Shown here: positions 18,096 to 30,409 of the stretch, piece by piece
Layout of the letters: each line of letters begins with the position of its first letter
How positions within the stretch are numbered: the stretch's first letter is position 1
Origin: Megalonaias nervosa
Lineage: Eukaryota > Mollusca > Bivalvia > Unionida > Unionidae
Direction of reading: 5' to 3'
Assembly: GCA_016617855.1 (NCBI GenBank)
Contig: JAECUM010006648.1
Coordinates: 19,306 to 83,305, forward strand
DNA length: 64,000 nt
The notes under the pieces: model-generated
The model's input: only the letters and a program-made list of their open reading frames with translations
Databases searched by the model: none
Told to the model about the DNA's origin: nothing
Program-made: the position numbers and the translations under genes

Positions 18096-18689
18096 ATATT
18101 GTTCTGCGAGTCCAAATGTTGTAATTGCTCTCCAAAATTTCCTTGTACAAATGTATTGCTCTTATGGTCATTTTTTTTTTCTCATCAAAAATACATTGCT
18201 TTTTTAAATTTCTATGTAAAAATCTCATTCTCTTTGAATTTAATGAACTGTTCAGTAAAATCTCCAAATGCAGAAGTACTGCCTTTACAAATTTATATTT
18301 CTGAAGTACTGATCATTCAAATTTTCAGCTTAAAAAAATGTTTAAGTTTGTCATTTTAACATTTATTAAGTCAGATTGAAAAAAAAATACCAGTAATGCA
18401 ATGCTCTTAAAAATATTTATGTCCAGATATACTGCTGTTACAAATGTCTTAGTCTAAATGTAGAACTCCTAGAAATATTCAAGTTATAATGTTCAAGTTA
18501 GACTGCTTTTCAAATATTTTCATTCAGATAAAACTTTTCTTAAAGATCTATTCAAATGCAAAGAATCCTTTCACAGTTTAATTGGTTCTGTATCTGTTTA
18601 TGACTTACAAATTATGAAAATGCTGCCATGATTCTACTTAATAAATTCATGTAAAATTATTTGGCAACCAATGGTCAATGACAGTGTTG

Positions 18690-19580
18690 ACAATTCCAAA
18701 AACATTTAACAGTGGTGATTTGTGTTGATGTGGGTAATACTAATGTTGATGATAATAGCAGCAGAAACATTATTATGATAGTTGTATTAAGTAGGAATAG
18801 TAGTGGAAGTGGTAGTAGTTTTATTAGTGGTGGTAATAGAAGCACTAGCAATAGTACAGTACATGTCAGTGCAGTAGTTTTGTTAGTAGTGGTAATAAAA
18901 ACACTAGCAATAATACAGTACATGTCAGTGCAGTAGTTTTATTAGTGGTAGTAATAAAAACACTAGTAATTGTACAGTACATGTCAGTGCAGTAGTTTTA
19001 TTAGTGGTGGCAATAGAAACACTAGCAATAGTACAGTACATGTCAGTGCAGTAGTTTTATTGGTGGTAATAGAAGCACTAGCAGTAGTACAGTACATGTC
19101 AGTGCAGTAGTTTTATTAGTGGTGGTAATAAAAACACTAGCAATAGTACAGTACATGTCAGTGCAGTAGTTTTATTAGTGGTGGCAATAGAAACACTAGC
19201 AATAGTACAGTACATGTCAGGGCAGTAGTTGTATTAGTGGTGGTAATAGAATCATTAGCAAATATAGTACAGCACATGTCAGGGCAGTAGTTTTGTTATT
19301 GGTGGTAATAGAATCATTAGCAATAGTACAGTACATGTCAGGGCAGTAGTTGTATTAGTGGTGGTAATAGAATCATTAGCAATAGTAGAGTACATATCAG
19401 CGCAGTAGTTGTATTAATGATAATGTAATCATTAGCAATAGTACAGTACATGTCAGGGCAATAGTTATATTATTGGTGGTAATAGAATAATTAGCAATAG
19501 TACAATACATGTCAGTGCAGTAGTTGTATTAATGGTGGTAATGGAATTATTAGCAACAGTAGAGTACATGTCAGTCAGTT
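18690..19580. repeat. Minisatellite, about 65-base unit
   Basis: About thirteen copies of a unit built from TAGCAATAGTACAGTACATG, TCAGTGCAGTAGTTTTATTA and GTGGTGGTAATAGAA. Copies diverge gradually toward the right end. The frames on both strands around 18675-18936 are repeat-encoded. Confidence 0.88.
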
Positions 19581-19669
19581 GAAGTAGTGCTGGCTGTAGT
19601 TACATTTGCATATTACTTTTGACTGTATTAATTAAAATTATTAATTAAAATTTTAAAGAGACACTCTGT

Positions 19670-20577
19670 TGCATGATCAGCATAATAAAATGCAGCAAGA
19701 TGAACATAGTTTTTCAGATTAATAACGTTCGTTTGGTTTCATTTGGTCTTTTACAGCACAACAACATCAGTAGCTTATTTAATGCCAAGGCAGAGTAAGT
19801 ACTTTGCCTAAGGACACCAGCCTGGGTTTGATAGGATGATAGGATTTGAACCCACATTCTTTTGGTTATGAATCTGACAAGCTACCCACTGAACTCTTCT
19901 AATGTTGAGTCTGATACTCTTTTGCCATTAGTTTCCTTTTCTGGCTGGAGCAACTTATTGTTAATATTAATACAAATTGTATATGGACACTCTGTTAATC
20001 AAAGTAATGTAATAAAATGGAGACAATTTTTTAACAGCACATTATGTTACAGAATCAAGGTAATGTAATAAAATGGAGAAACATTTAACTGAACACTCTT
20101 ACACAATTAAGGTAATGTAATAAAATGGAGAAAATTGTTCACAGAACACTATATTACAAAGTCAAGGTAATGTAATAAGCTGGAGAAATTGTTAACAGGA
20201 CACTATGTTACACAATCAAGGTAATGTAATAAAATGGAGAAATTGTTAACCAGTAGAGCATATTTCTGAGGTTACTTATGTTGGTTTGGTTCAGTGTTGT
20301 ACAGCATATCAACACATGTAGGTTATTTAGTGCCAAGGCAATAAGAATAAAGTGCCTTGCACTAGGATTCCACAATAGCCTATTATCTCATACCCAATGG
20401 TAGAATTTGAACCCAAACATTTTTGGTTGCAGATGCTGTGTTTTCCCATTAGGGTTTCATTTTCTGGCTGGGGCCTACAATAACATGGTACCTGGCCCCT
20501 CTATCATAAACTTTATTCTGCATTTAAAGTAAAGTTGATCAAAAAAGGGACATAAGTAGGGAGCCACTCTTAAGTAT
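19670..20577. repeat. Segmental tandem duplication, copy 1
   Basis: Begins GCATGATCAGCATAATAAAA. It then holds a tRNA-Met-like segment on the minus strand (complement of GGATTTGAACCCACA and the following 40 bases), a tandem array of AATCAAGGTAATGTAATAAA units (about 19980-20250), a second related SINE-like segment and a CTGGCTGGGGCCTACAATAA tail. The same order recurs in 20578-21770. Confidence 0.7.
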
Positions 20578-21770
20578 GTTGCATGATCAGCGTAATAAAA
20601 TGCAGCAAGAAGTTAAACTAGAGCATATTTAACAGGTTAATAATGTTTGTTTGATTTGGTACAGTGCTTTAATTGCAAAGACACCAAAAGCAGCCAACCT
20701 TAGTTGATCTGATGGTAGGATTTGAACCCACATCCTTTTGGCTATGAATCTGGCAGACTAACCACTGAGCATTAGTAATGTTGAGGCAGATACTGTGTTT
20801 GCCATTAGGTTTCCTTTTATGGCTGGAGCATCTTACTTTTGATAATATTAATTCAAATTTTAAAGAGACACTCTGTTGTACAATCAAGGTAATGTAATGA
20901 AGATAAATGTTGACAGGGCACTATTGTACAATCAAGGTAATGTAACAGAATGGAGAAAATTGTTAACAGGACACTGTTACACAATGAATGTAATATAATA
21001 AAATAGATTTGTTAAAGGACACTATGTTACACAATGAGGTCAATGTAATAATGTTACACAATGAGGTCAATGTAATAAAATGGAGAAAATGATAACCTAA
21101 AGTTTATTTCTCAGGTTAATAATATTGGTTTGGTTTGGTGATGTACAGCACATCAACACAAGTGGGTTATTGAGTGCCAAAACAATTGGAATAAAGTGCC
21201 TTGCACAAGGACATCACAATAGCTGACTGGGTCTGATCCAATGGTAGAATTCAAACCCAAAATTTTTGGTTATATGTATGATGTGATTTAGATTTTTAAT
21301 GTAGCTTTAACAATTTTTCAGTCATATCGCTACAATGTCTGCAGTGTGGCAGTTTATAGTGATGTCTAGCACTGGGGCATCATGCTGCAGATATATGGCA
21401 TGATGTCCCACTTAGTTACATTATCCTGACACCAGGCCGACCAGTCCTAACACTAACCTCTTAATGCTGAGCGCCAAGCGAGGCAGCTGTTAGTACCATT
21501 TTGTAAAGTCTTTGGTATGACTCGGCCGGGGTTCAAACCCGCAACCTCCTGCATCCAAGGTGGATGCTCTAACCACTAGGCCACCGGAGCAGTTTGGTTA
21601 AAAATCTGGGCAGTACTAATATTGACACAATGTTGTATTTTCCCTTTAGGGTTTCCTTTTCTGGCTGGGTCTTACAATAACATGGTACCTGTTCCCATTA
21701 TTTAAACTTTACTCTTCATTTCTAGTAAAGTTTGTTGACAGTGGAGTATCAGTAGAAAGTCACCCTTAAA
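20578..21770. repeat. Segmental tandem duplication, copy 2, split by a SINE
   Basis: Begins GCATGATCAGCGTAATAAAA and repeats the module order of copy 1: tRNA-like segment, tandem array (about 20870-21090), second SINE-like segment, then CTGGCTGGGTCTTACAATAA. It is longer because a SINE sits at 21273-21592. Confidence 0.7.
21273..21600 (-). mobile_element. tRNA-derived SINE, family 1, copy 1
   Basis: The tRNA-like head is at the right end on the minus strand, with A box GGCCTAGTGGTTAGAGC and B box GGGTTTGAACCCC. The body contains TGAGCGCCAAGCGAGGCAGC and TCTAGCACTGGGGCATCATG. The insertion is flanked by TTTGGTTA at 21265-21272 and 21593-21600, an 8-base target duplication, and it interrupts copy 2 of the segmental duplication. 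Related copies are at 27222-27511 and 32370-32642. Confidence 0.8.
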
Positions 21771-21817
21771 TCTGACTGAAAAAAAATTACAAATAAATTA
21801 TTATCTTCTGCAGTAAA

Positions 21818-22022
21818 ATGAAGGACTGTAGAAAAATATTAGCCAAGAGTTTGTTGCTGGGGATGCTATTCTTCGGACAGGTGATGTGTTATCCCAATGG
21901 AGCACCTGATAGTGCCTGTTCTTCTATGACGCCCATTCATGGAGCCAGTGCTACTGTTGCTCCTGCTCCATACACTATTACAACATCCAAGAGTACATAC
22001 AGACCAAATGAGGAAATCACAG
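21818..22022 (+). CDS. Reeler/DOMON (ferric-chelate reductase 1-like) gene, exon 1
   Basis: The first coding exon, starting at ATG 21818. It encodes a signal peptide (basic start, then LLLGMLFFGQVMC) and the beginning of a Reeler domain (YPNGAPDSAC, then a YRPNEEIT segment). The donor AG/GTGAGA at 22022 leaves phase 1, which fits exon 2 exactly. The complete protein of this type has Reeler, DOMON and cytochrome b561 modules and reduces ferric iron at membranes. Only the first two modules lie in this window. The gene spans more than 38 kb, with introns of 2.2 to 9.5 kb. The exon chain is reconstructed here by splice sites, phase and domain order; a transcript was not available. Confidence 0.85.
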
Positions 22023-22189
22023 GTGAGAAAAAATAATTTATTATTTTGTCTTTGAATTTTTCTAATTTGTTGGACACAATAAAAATTCTAATTATTTTTG
22101 TCCTCTAAGTTTTATACGTCCACCATAAGGAAGATTGTATTGTGGTATGATGCTGTAAATCTGTTTATCTGTTACCAATTGTGTTTCTG

Positions 22190-22515
22190 CTCAAGTAGTT
22201 ATCAAACAATATTTGGGATCAAAAGCTCAGAGCTCAAGGTCACTGACTGAAAGAAGAAAAATGGATGCCACACAATAAATTGAGTTCTCAACATCTACAG
22301 TTATCATGCTTTGTGGATCAATTGCACTTGGGGTAGGGAAGAATCCTGTCAATTTTGGGGTGAAAATTTCAGGGTCACTGTGTTTGAAGGAAGAAAAATG
22401 GTTTCTGCACAATAATTTGCATTCTGCACAGTCTACGGTCACCAAACTTTGCAAATTGTTTGCACTTACAACAAGGAGAATGCTCAGGGATGAATGTCGC
22501 TGGGTGGGAGAAGAC
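22190..22515. repeat. Degenerate tandem repeat, about 130-base family, locus 1
   Basis: Two to three copies of a unit with CACTGACTGAAAGAAGAAAAATGG, TGCACAATAA, TCTACAGT-ACCA and CTTGCACTT-like blocks. The same unit recurs at 44600-45260. Confidence 0.55.
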
Positions 22516-22624
22516 AAATGGCCAAAAGACTTTCAGTTTCAGAAATTGAACTGAAAGTTGTAAAGGCTCAAGTGTAAGACCATTTTAGTCTAACTTTATG
22601 TAGTCTTTACTGGATCTGACCTCT

Positions 22625-22810
22625 TGTATTTTCAAATGCATGTTCTCCAAGTCGACAATAGAAGTACAAGAAGTACATGATATTTTGTTGCACTTTCAAA
22701 TGCATATTTTCAAAGTTGACAATAGAAGTACATGGTATTTTGCTGCACTTTCAAATGCTTGTTTTCCAAATCAACAATAGAAGTACATGATATTTTGTTG
22801 CACTTTACTG
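22625..22810. repeat. Minisatellite, about 58-base unit
   Basis: Three to four copies of ACAATAGAAGTACATGATAT, TTTGTTGCACTTTCAAATGC and a short link. Confidence 0.75.
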
Positions 22811-23002
22811 AAAATTGGTTTAACTTGGTGGAAAAATATTTACTGCCTTGCTGGCATTGTCTTTGTATGGTTGACAGGTCTGCTATTTTCTACAGAATTT
22901 TGTTTTCTAAGGCCATTTTTTATAAAACAGTTGCGTTCTATAGCATCCATATGGAATATATATTTTTTAAATCTTCAAAATCACATTGCAAATTTTGATT
23001 AA

Positions 23003-23005
<3 letters not shown>

Positions 23006-23053
<48 letters not shown>
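23006..23053. repeat. (AAT)n microsatellite
   Basis: An uninterrupted run of ATA triplets, about 16 copies. Confidence 0.95.
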
Positions 23054-23054
<1 letters not shown>

Positions 23055-23399
23055 GACTTTGTTTTCAGAGGGTGACTTGATTAGTTACAAATGAGAACTA
23101 ATCTTGCCTTGTGACCCTCTTTTATAGAAACAATGCTTCACATAAAAGCTACATTGCTGCAGAAATGAAAATGAAAAACAGGAGGCAGCTGGTGTAACTT
23201 GTACTTCAATAAGTACACCATATCTTTTTTTTTTTATTTCATCCTTCTAATACACCAATTGCAGAAGGAGTAGGTACCTGAAGCTGATTTACTATCATGT
23301 ATAATGTTATTCCAAACAAAAACACCTGAAAATCAAAACTCCTTTTTTGGTTTGGGTACTTTGAAATTGTGACCTTTAATGATCTTAGGTTTACGATAC

Positions 23400-24915
23400 C
23401 GGTAGTCTTTTTACAGAAAAATGGTGTTTAGGTAAATGGGGGCAGATGTTGTAGAAACTTTATACATCATTTAAAAAATACTCTTTAATGCATTTGTAAT
23501 ACTCTGATTATAGGCACTGCATTTTGAACATTATCTATTTGCTGATCAAGAATTACTTTACATGCCCTTTCCTGGAGTCTGGACATTTTGGTCATAGATA
23601 TAGCAGATGTGTTCCCCCATATTATATTACAGTAGTCAAGATGTGGTTGAATATCAGTTTTACAAAATATTATTCTATACTTTAATGAAATGAAGGCCTT
23701 TATTTTTTTAGGAGCCAGAGCTAAGAGTTTATTTTCTTTGAAATATAATTATGATGTGATCATTGTTAGCTATTGTCTAAAAATAATCCAAGAATTTCAT
23801 CAATTCAAGGGATTTTTAGATCAATGTTGTCATGGAGAACATTCAGCATATCAGTTTGCAGTCTTGTTCATTTCTTCTGTATAGTTATCAGGAGGACTTT
23901 TGTTTTGTCTGCATTGACGATCGTACCATTTTCCTTGTGCCATATTTGAAGTATGTTGAAAGCAGTGTTAAGGTTTTTCTCAACTTCAACCTGACTGGTT
24001 TTGAACATCAGACATAATAGTGTCATCAGCATACAAGTCAGCTGATGAGGGATGCAATTCCTATCTAAAGTGTAGGTCATTTATAAACAGAATAAATAGA
24101 AAGAAACGTAAGATAGAACCTTGTGGTATTCCATGATTTATCATTTATTTTCAGATAGGTGTCCATTTAAATTTTACCTGCTGACACATGTTGCACAAGT
24201 AGGAAGTAAACCACTTAAGAGTACTAGTATCTTAATTTCATTGATATATTTTTAACTTTTCAAAAAGAATTTAATGATCTAGTAGGTCAAAAGTCTTTCT
24301 AAAGTCAATCATTTTAGTAGCAACTAACTTTCCTTCATCTAAAACCTTCAGCCACTTGTCAGTCATAGAGAAAAGTGCAGTTTTACAAGAACAATCTTTT
24401 CAAAAGCCAGATTGATTTTCATGAAGATATTTATCAAAGAACCATGTGTATGCTTTTCAAGCCAGTTATAAAGAGTAGGAAGAATTGATATTGGTCTATA
24501 GTTGTTTACATCCTCTTTTGGTCTAGCTTTATGTAGTGGTGTTATTTTGGCAGTTATCCAATACTGGGAACATTGACTTGTTCTCAGATTGTGATTACAC
24601 AGAAAGAAAATACTATCAGCAATAGCAGATGCAGCTGCCTTAAGAAGTCTTGGACCTATTGTGTCAAGTCCTGTAGATTTAGAAACATCCATGTCTTTTA
24701 AGTAAGTAAAAACATACTTGGAACTTATTTCAAATTTGGTATCATTTTGGAAGTTTTGTGGAACAAAAACATTTTAGTTCTGAATGATCAGAGTCTAACT
24801 TATATTCTGTAATTTTAGAGGCAATGTTAACAAAAAATTTATTGAAAATATTAGCAATATCATCTGGATCATAACCATGGTTAAAAAAATTAATTATATT
24901 AGTGATGATATATTT
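23400..24915 (-). mobile_element. Dead LINE fragment (Jockey/CR1-like reverse transcriptase)
   Basis: Minus-strand reverse transcriptase pieces. KSTGLDTIGPRLLK, NNYRPISILPTLYNWLEKH (about 24692-24430) and a downstream palm/thumb piece (NGTIVNADKTKVLL, about 23900) are followed by the typical C-terminal region toward 23400. Frames are broken many times. It abuts an opposed LINE fragment at 24922. Confidence 0.8.
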
Positions 24916-24921
24916 GTTTTA

Positions 24922-26298
24922 GTTGTCTTCATGTGGTGTGTCAAGGGCAAGATACAGCCTGGCGGGGCCCATCCCTCTCCAGACTGGATTACCACAGCCA
25001 AAATCCACTGATATAATGTGGCACACCCTGGCCCTGAGCATATGGTTGTTGAGCTCATCTTGGAGCCATTCCGCCCTGGCGGTTGACTTCATCAAGGAAG
25101 ACTTCCACCCAGTGATGCTGTGCTATCAACACACTATTTTACCCATAGTTGGGAGACTCACAGGGGCGGGAGCATCTTATTCCATCCCATACGGATCCAA
25201 TGGACCTTTACTACTGATAGGGTATGGCATGCAGCCTTATGGGCAACTATGAGGAAGTACAACATCAGCTCAAACCTGGTGCAGGTTGTTGAGCACCTCT
25301 ATGACAATACCACCAGTGCTGTCCTCATCAATGGTAGCAGAGGAGATTGGTTTCAAACAACAGTTGGAGTCAGACAGAGATGTATACTGTCACCTACACT
25401 CTTCAACATTTTCCTGGAAAGGATCATGGAGGATGCCTTGCATGACCACAAGGGCACTGTCAGCATCGGAGGAAGAACAATCACCAATCTTCGCTTCACA
25501 GATGATATTGATGGTTTAGCAGGAGATGAAAAAGAACTGGCTGACTTGGTTGAACGCCTCAACACAACCTCCACAGCATACAGAATGGAGATTAGAGCCG
25601 AAAAAAACAAACTGATGACAAACAGCACCAACAGCATCAGTGCAGAAATAAAGGTCAGTGGAAAGAAGATGGAAAGAGTAACAAGTTTCAAGTACTTGGG
25701 ATCAATTATCACAGATGAGGGCTCCAAACCAGAACTACTTTGCAGGATTGCCCAGACAACAGCAGCAATAACAAGGTTGAGACCAATATGGAAAGATACC
25801 AACATTGCTTTTGGTTCCAAAATAAGGCTGATGCACTCAGTTGTCATATCCATCTTTCTGTATGCTTGTGAAACATGGATGCTCACATCAGATCTACAAA
25901 GAAGGATTCAAACCTTCAAAATGAGATGCTACTGCAAGATCTTGGGCATCTCATGCATTGACCATGTAGCCAACAAAGAAGTCCACAATAGGATCCCATG
26001 AGCCATTGGATCCTATGAAGACCTCTTGACCACTGTAAAAAAGCGCAAACTGAAGTGGTATGGCCATGTCTCAAGATCATCTGGGCTGGCAAAAACAATC
26101 TTGCAAGGCACAGTGCGAGGGTGCAGAAGAAGAGACCAACAGAAAAAGAGGTGGGAAGACAACATTAAGGAGTGGACAGGCATGGGATTTGGAGATTCCC
26201 AAAGGACAGTAGAGAACAGGGAAAGATGGAGAGAATTGGTTGTAAAGTCATCTGTGGTGCCCCAACAACCTCTTGGGTTAAGGGATTGATGATGATGG

Positions 26299-26330
<32 letters not shown>
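24922..26330 (+). mobile_element. LINE 3' part with (GAT)n tail
   Basis: The reverse transcriptase C-terminal half is open from 25120 to 26001. It holds the GVRQRCILSPTLFNIFLERI palm motif, a mutated active-site region (RFTDDIDGLAG, where the family usually has A/V-DD) and YLGSIITDEG. After a stop at 25999-26001 the end continues in other frames with KLKWYGHVSRSSGL and RWEDNIKEWTG (26026-26289). A (GAT)n run (26285-26330) forms the 3' tail. The frame is fairly intact, so this is younger than its neighbours. The clade is not certain. Confidence 0.85.
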
Positions 26331-26331
<1 letters not shown>

Positions 26332-27084
26332 GCCTTATTTTTGCACTTCCACTTTCAAAATTCCTTTAGACATTTTCAGATAGTTTTGGAATCTTTTTTC
26401 TTGTCATCAAGACCTTTTGGTTCATGTACTGTTTTCTCTTTGCTTGTTTAATCATTTTGCCATCTTTATTTAACCAGATTTTGTATTCATCTTCATTACC
26501 CGCAGACTTTAAGTGGTTTCATCTTTTCATTAATCTAAAATTTCCGTGGTGACTCAGCCAAGATGATAATAGTAACTTCACTCTGTGTGTCTTCAAAGTG
26601 CATGCTTATTAATAACTTATAAAAACAGATTATAGTACTTAAAATGTCATCACTCTCATCAAAAATTGATCAGTTTAACCAATTTTGGGAACAGAAAATT
26701 GTGAAACATTGTAATGGATATTTGTGTATATATGGTCTATAAGTGTTTTTAAATTGGATATTACCCTTATGTGGTTTCCTTAACTAATTATGAAATCCCA
26801 AAAGGTTTTTCAACAAAATCCAACCTTTCTTTCTAAATTTGTTCCTTTACTAGGTTTATGTTTAGGTTACCTAATATTGTTTCTCTTCGTTTATAACATT
26901 TTTTTGGTTTGAAATTCAAAATGTTCATTCCAGTCAACATTTCAAGATGAATGCCTATATAGATGAAACTTACTAAACAGGGTTTGGCTTTTCTGATTTG
27001 ATCTGAATCCGTATTGATTCAACTTCTCCTGGTTTAGTATCCAACCATCTTTTGTAAACTGTACTAATTTTGACCCAGCTCCTG

Positions 27085-27210
27085 CCACCCTGTCTCTGCA
27101 AACAAGTTTATCCCACTAATAACAGAAACAACAATAATGATATCACTGCCTGTGTCCTACTGACCATTACCAGAGTTTTGAACTTTTGCTTTGTAGCTTA
27201 TGTTGGAACA
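27085..27210. repeat. Duplicated 120-base segment, first copy
   Basis: CTGCCACCCTGTCTCTGCAA through TTATGTTGGAACATACCCA recurs at 27512-27650. The two copies flank a SINE, so insertion accompanied by a long duplication or a later tandem duplication is likely. Confidence 0.7.
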
Positions 27211-27221
27211 TACCCATTTAA

Positions 27222-27511
27222 TGCCTGCTCTGGTGGCCAAGTGGTTCGAACCCCAGCCGAGTCATACCAAAGACTTAAAAAAATGGTACTAACAGCTGCC
27301 TCGCTTGGTGCTCAGAATTAAGAGGTTAGTGTTAGGACTTGTTGGCCTGGTGTCAGGATAATGTGACTGGGTGGGACATCATGCCACATGTCTGCAGCAT
27401 GATGCCCAAGTGCTAGACATCACTATAAACTGTTACACTGCAGACATTGTAGTGATATGACTGAAAAATTGTTAAAGCTACGTTAAAAATCACACACACA
27501 CACACACACAC
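27222..27511 (+). mobile_element. tRNA-derived SINE, family 1, copy 2
   Basis: Plus orientation. The tRNA-like head is partly deleted (GGTGGCCAAGTGGTTCGAACC joins A- and B-box ends). The body has GCTCAGAATTAAGAGGTTAG and CATGATGCCCAAGTGCTAGAC, and it ends in a (CA)n run (27491-27511). Confidence 0.8.
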
Positions 27512-28638
27512 CTGCCACCCTTTCTCTGCAAACAGGTTTATCCCACTAATAACAGAAACAACAATAATGATATATCACTGCCTATGTCCTGCTGACCATG
27601 ACTAGAGTTTTGAACTTTGGCTTTGTAGCATATGTTGGAACATACCCAGCATTCAAATGGTGTTTTGTACTGAAATCAACTTTGTGCTAAAAATAGACCA
27701 TAATGTCATTGCCATAGGCTTCTATTGTTATTTTAGACAAAGCATCCAGATTCTAGCAACTTTTTCTCATTCCATTTACCACTGCATGACTACATCACCT
27801 GTGATATCCTTGTCTCACACTGCCTTGATTCAGCTATGGATGCAGTCAATACTGGTACATGTAGTAATAAAAATAAGAAGAAGAAGAAAAAGAAAAAGAA
27901 TCACAATAGCAAAAAGAGACATCAACATGTATAATAAAAGCTTGTATTATGTACCTATGCAATATTATTACAAAAATAATGGAATTCTTAACTGTTATAA
28001 TAATAATAATACTAATATTACCACTATTACAACTCTAAATAATGCAATACTGAATGGTAAAATAACAATTTGATTCAAACATTATGAGTGTATTGAGATC
28101 CAGCAATCTATACATATTTTCAAATACTGGTATACACTTAATGGTTAGACACCTTGCTCAGCTTCCATAATTCCATTTAAAACTGAAAAAAAATTAAACC
28201 TCAAAAACTTTTGAATAATTTCAGATGAAACTTGCAATATATTGCCCTACCATTATAAACTTGCTATAAATATAAACCAATAAGAACATGATAAAACAAT
28301 TTTAGACAATCATTATTGTCATTTTCATTGGACTTTGATTACTAATAAGCAAAACAGTTATTGGCTAAAATGAAAATAACACATTCTAAGATGTAACTCC
28401 ACATTCCTATGTCTATTGCAGAACAGATTTTTTTAAGGAATGATTAGTTAATATAATATTGAACCCATGATCAATTTGGTCCAACCAAAATGAAAACAAA
28501 ATGCATGTTGTTTAATATGTATGTGCAATAATCATGCATCAGTGAATAAGCAATGTTACCAATCATATTTTCATAGTAATTTTACACCTTTACTATGTGT
28601 ACCATTTTATGAAAATGTATTGTTTATAAGGCATTTGT

Positions 28639-28666
28639 TGTGTGTGTGTATATATATATATATACT

Positions 28667-28717
<51 letters not shown>
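28639..28717. repeat. (TG/TA)n microsatellite
   Basis: Alternating TG then TA repeats, interrupted once by CTGG near 28666. Confidence 0.95.
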
Positions 28718-28720
<3 letters not shown>

Positions 28721-28767
28721 CACCACATACATTAAAAATAACATGCATTTAAAGTGTTGGCATAAAG

Positions 28768-28804
28768 CAATTTGATATACCAATACTATTGGTATATCAA
28801 ATTG
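28768..28804. repeat. Perfect palindrome, 16-base arms
   Basis: CAATTTGATATACCAA and its complement TTGGTATATCAAATTG surround the 5-base spacer TACTA. Confidence 0.95.
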
Positions 28805-29346
28805 TGATCCGCCCATGGTGCAATAATACACATATATAAATGTTCTCGCGAGCGTCTGCAGTTGATTCTAGATCAATGATCAATTTCCACAAATTAGTCA
28901 CTAGTGACGTATGAAAAATAATGATCAAAAGTATTAATAATCCCCGTTTTCTAAATTAATTTAATATGGTACACATTTTCATCACAATCCTTTCTGCTTT
29001 CTGTTCTACCCTCCCCTCTCAAGCATAACAGACAAACTGCGCAGAAATGTGGAATGAGAGAGAAAAGGAATTTGGGCTGGATTAAAACCTTGAAATAGAA
29101 ATTACACCAAGTAACCTACAAGAATATGGTTCGTCGTAACGATACATGTGCACTTTGCTTGGGATTTAACAACAGTGTTTATCAATGATACAATGTTACA
29201 AACCAGTAAATTCCTCGGTTACGTGGTACACATACTGTGATATATTTAATGTTATGTTTTTTTTGTTTTTTCTTAAACATACCATAATGTTCTAAAAAAT
29301 CGATTATTATTATTTAAATATGAAAATGTCCAAAGGTCTCTCTTGA

Positions 29347-29347
29347 C

Positions 29348-29382
<35 letters not shown>

Positions 29383-29383
29383 C
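29347..29383. repeat. (TGAT)n microsatellite
   Basis: About nine TGAT tetranucleotide copies. Confidence 0.95.
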
Positions 29384-29498
29384 CATCGTAGCAGGATACG
29401 GGCTAAAATCTATGAAATGGCAAACGTAGAGGATTTTCCAACAATATCTCTGGACTTATGAATGATGGTAAAAGTTAAGTCAAACCAACCAAAGGATG

Positions 29499-29549
29499 AG
29501 AGAGAGAGAGACAGACAGATAGACAGAGACAGAGTTTTAAAGTCAAACC

Positions 29550-29611
<62 letters not shown>
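29499..29611. repeat. (GA)n microsatellite
   Basis: GA runs at 29499-29510 and 29552-29611, separated by a partly repetitive ACAGA segment. Confidence 0.9.
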
Positions 29612-29616
<5 letters not shown>

Positions 29617-30101
29617 GGGTCGGTTGTACTGTTGCTAAAAGCAGAATAATGACTTAGATCAACTGTAAATATATTAAAATATTTTAATTACCTCTTGTTG
29701 GTTCGTCAGTTGGCTTAGTTTCTATTCCACATTAATTTCCATGCGCCTGAAGGTGAATGGCATTGCGTTCATTTGAATGGTGTACCTATCCAACTGTTGC
29801 TACTGCTCTACTTTTATTATTGAAAACCATCTTTCATGTTTAAATCATAAGTGTGTATTATATTGATTTAATCAATGTGGAGAAAAATAGAAACCAAGAA
29901 AAGAAAATAATCGACTTATCAATATGCAGAGGTGATTGTAAATAGCCACTACAGCAGAGAACTACATTTTGTAGCGGACACACTCGGGGATGTGAGGAGT
30001 TCATTCACTAGGTCAATACACGGCTGCCTGTAGTAAATCTGAACTCCGTTCAGAGGGCACATATATGTATTTGTATGTGATATAAATAAAATATATGTAA
30101 A

Positions 30102-30233
30102 GTATGTACGCTGTATCAATGATATACCACTCGTTGTATAAATTTTTCATTAAAAGGAAACTCAGCAAGCTTCGTTTCCTTTTAATGAAAAATTTAAACA
30201 TCTCGTGGTATATGATTGATACAGTGTACATAC
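30102..30233. repeat. Imperfect inverted repeat with 60-base arms
   Basis: The left arm 30102-30161 pairs with the right arm 30174-30233 around a 12-base spacer containing AAGCTT. The pairing includes GTTTCCTTTTAATGAAAAAT and TGGTATAT-GATTGATACAG segments, with a few mismatches. It may be a MITE-like or fold-back element. Confidence 0.85.
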
Positions 30234-30242
30234 TATAGATGT

Positions 30243-30248
<6 letters not shown>

Positions 30249-30311
<63 letters not shown>
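30249..30311. repeat. (TA)n microsatellite
   Basis: About 31 TA copies. Reading frames encoding IYIYIY on both strands come from this run. Confidence 0.95.
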
Positions 30312-30314
<3 letters not shown>

Positions 30315-30409
30315 GAACATCCCTAGAAACTGAAGGCAGCATTTCTGTCATACTGGTATACAGTTTCTGTCAGGTATATAGTCATTGGGTCCCTCAAAAT
30401 GACAATACA

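Larger units (their letters stand above)
16166..21817. other. Host intergenic DNA upstream of the Reeler/DOMON gene
   Basis: No protein-coding exon is recognised. The stretch is mostly minisatellites and a segmental duplication, listed separately. 16590-17460 and 18090-18690 are AT-rich with poly-T runs and no recognised element. The promoter of the gene starting at 21818 should lie here, but no convincing core promoter was identified. Confidence 0.5.

Noticed and set aside
18690..19580. CRISPR-like array
   Set aside because: Units are adjacent without unique spacers and the DNA is eukaryotic; it is a minisatellite.
25353..25886. Minus-strand gene of 177 codons
   Set aside because: Antisense of the LINE reverse transcriptase; hydrophobic composition is a by-product.
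27657..28073. Host gene of 138 codons
   Set aside because: Low-complexity Lys/Arg and Asn/Thr runs from simple repeats, no domain and no splice support.
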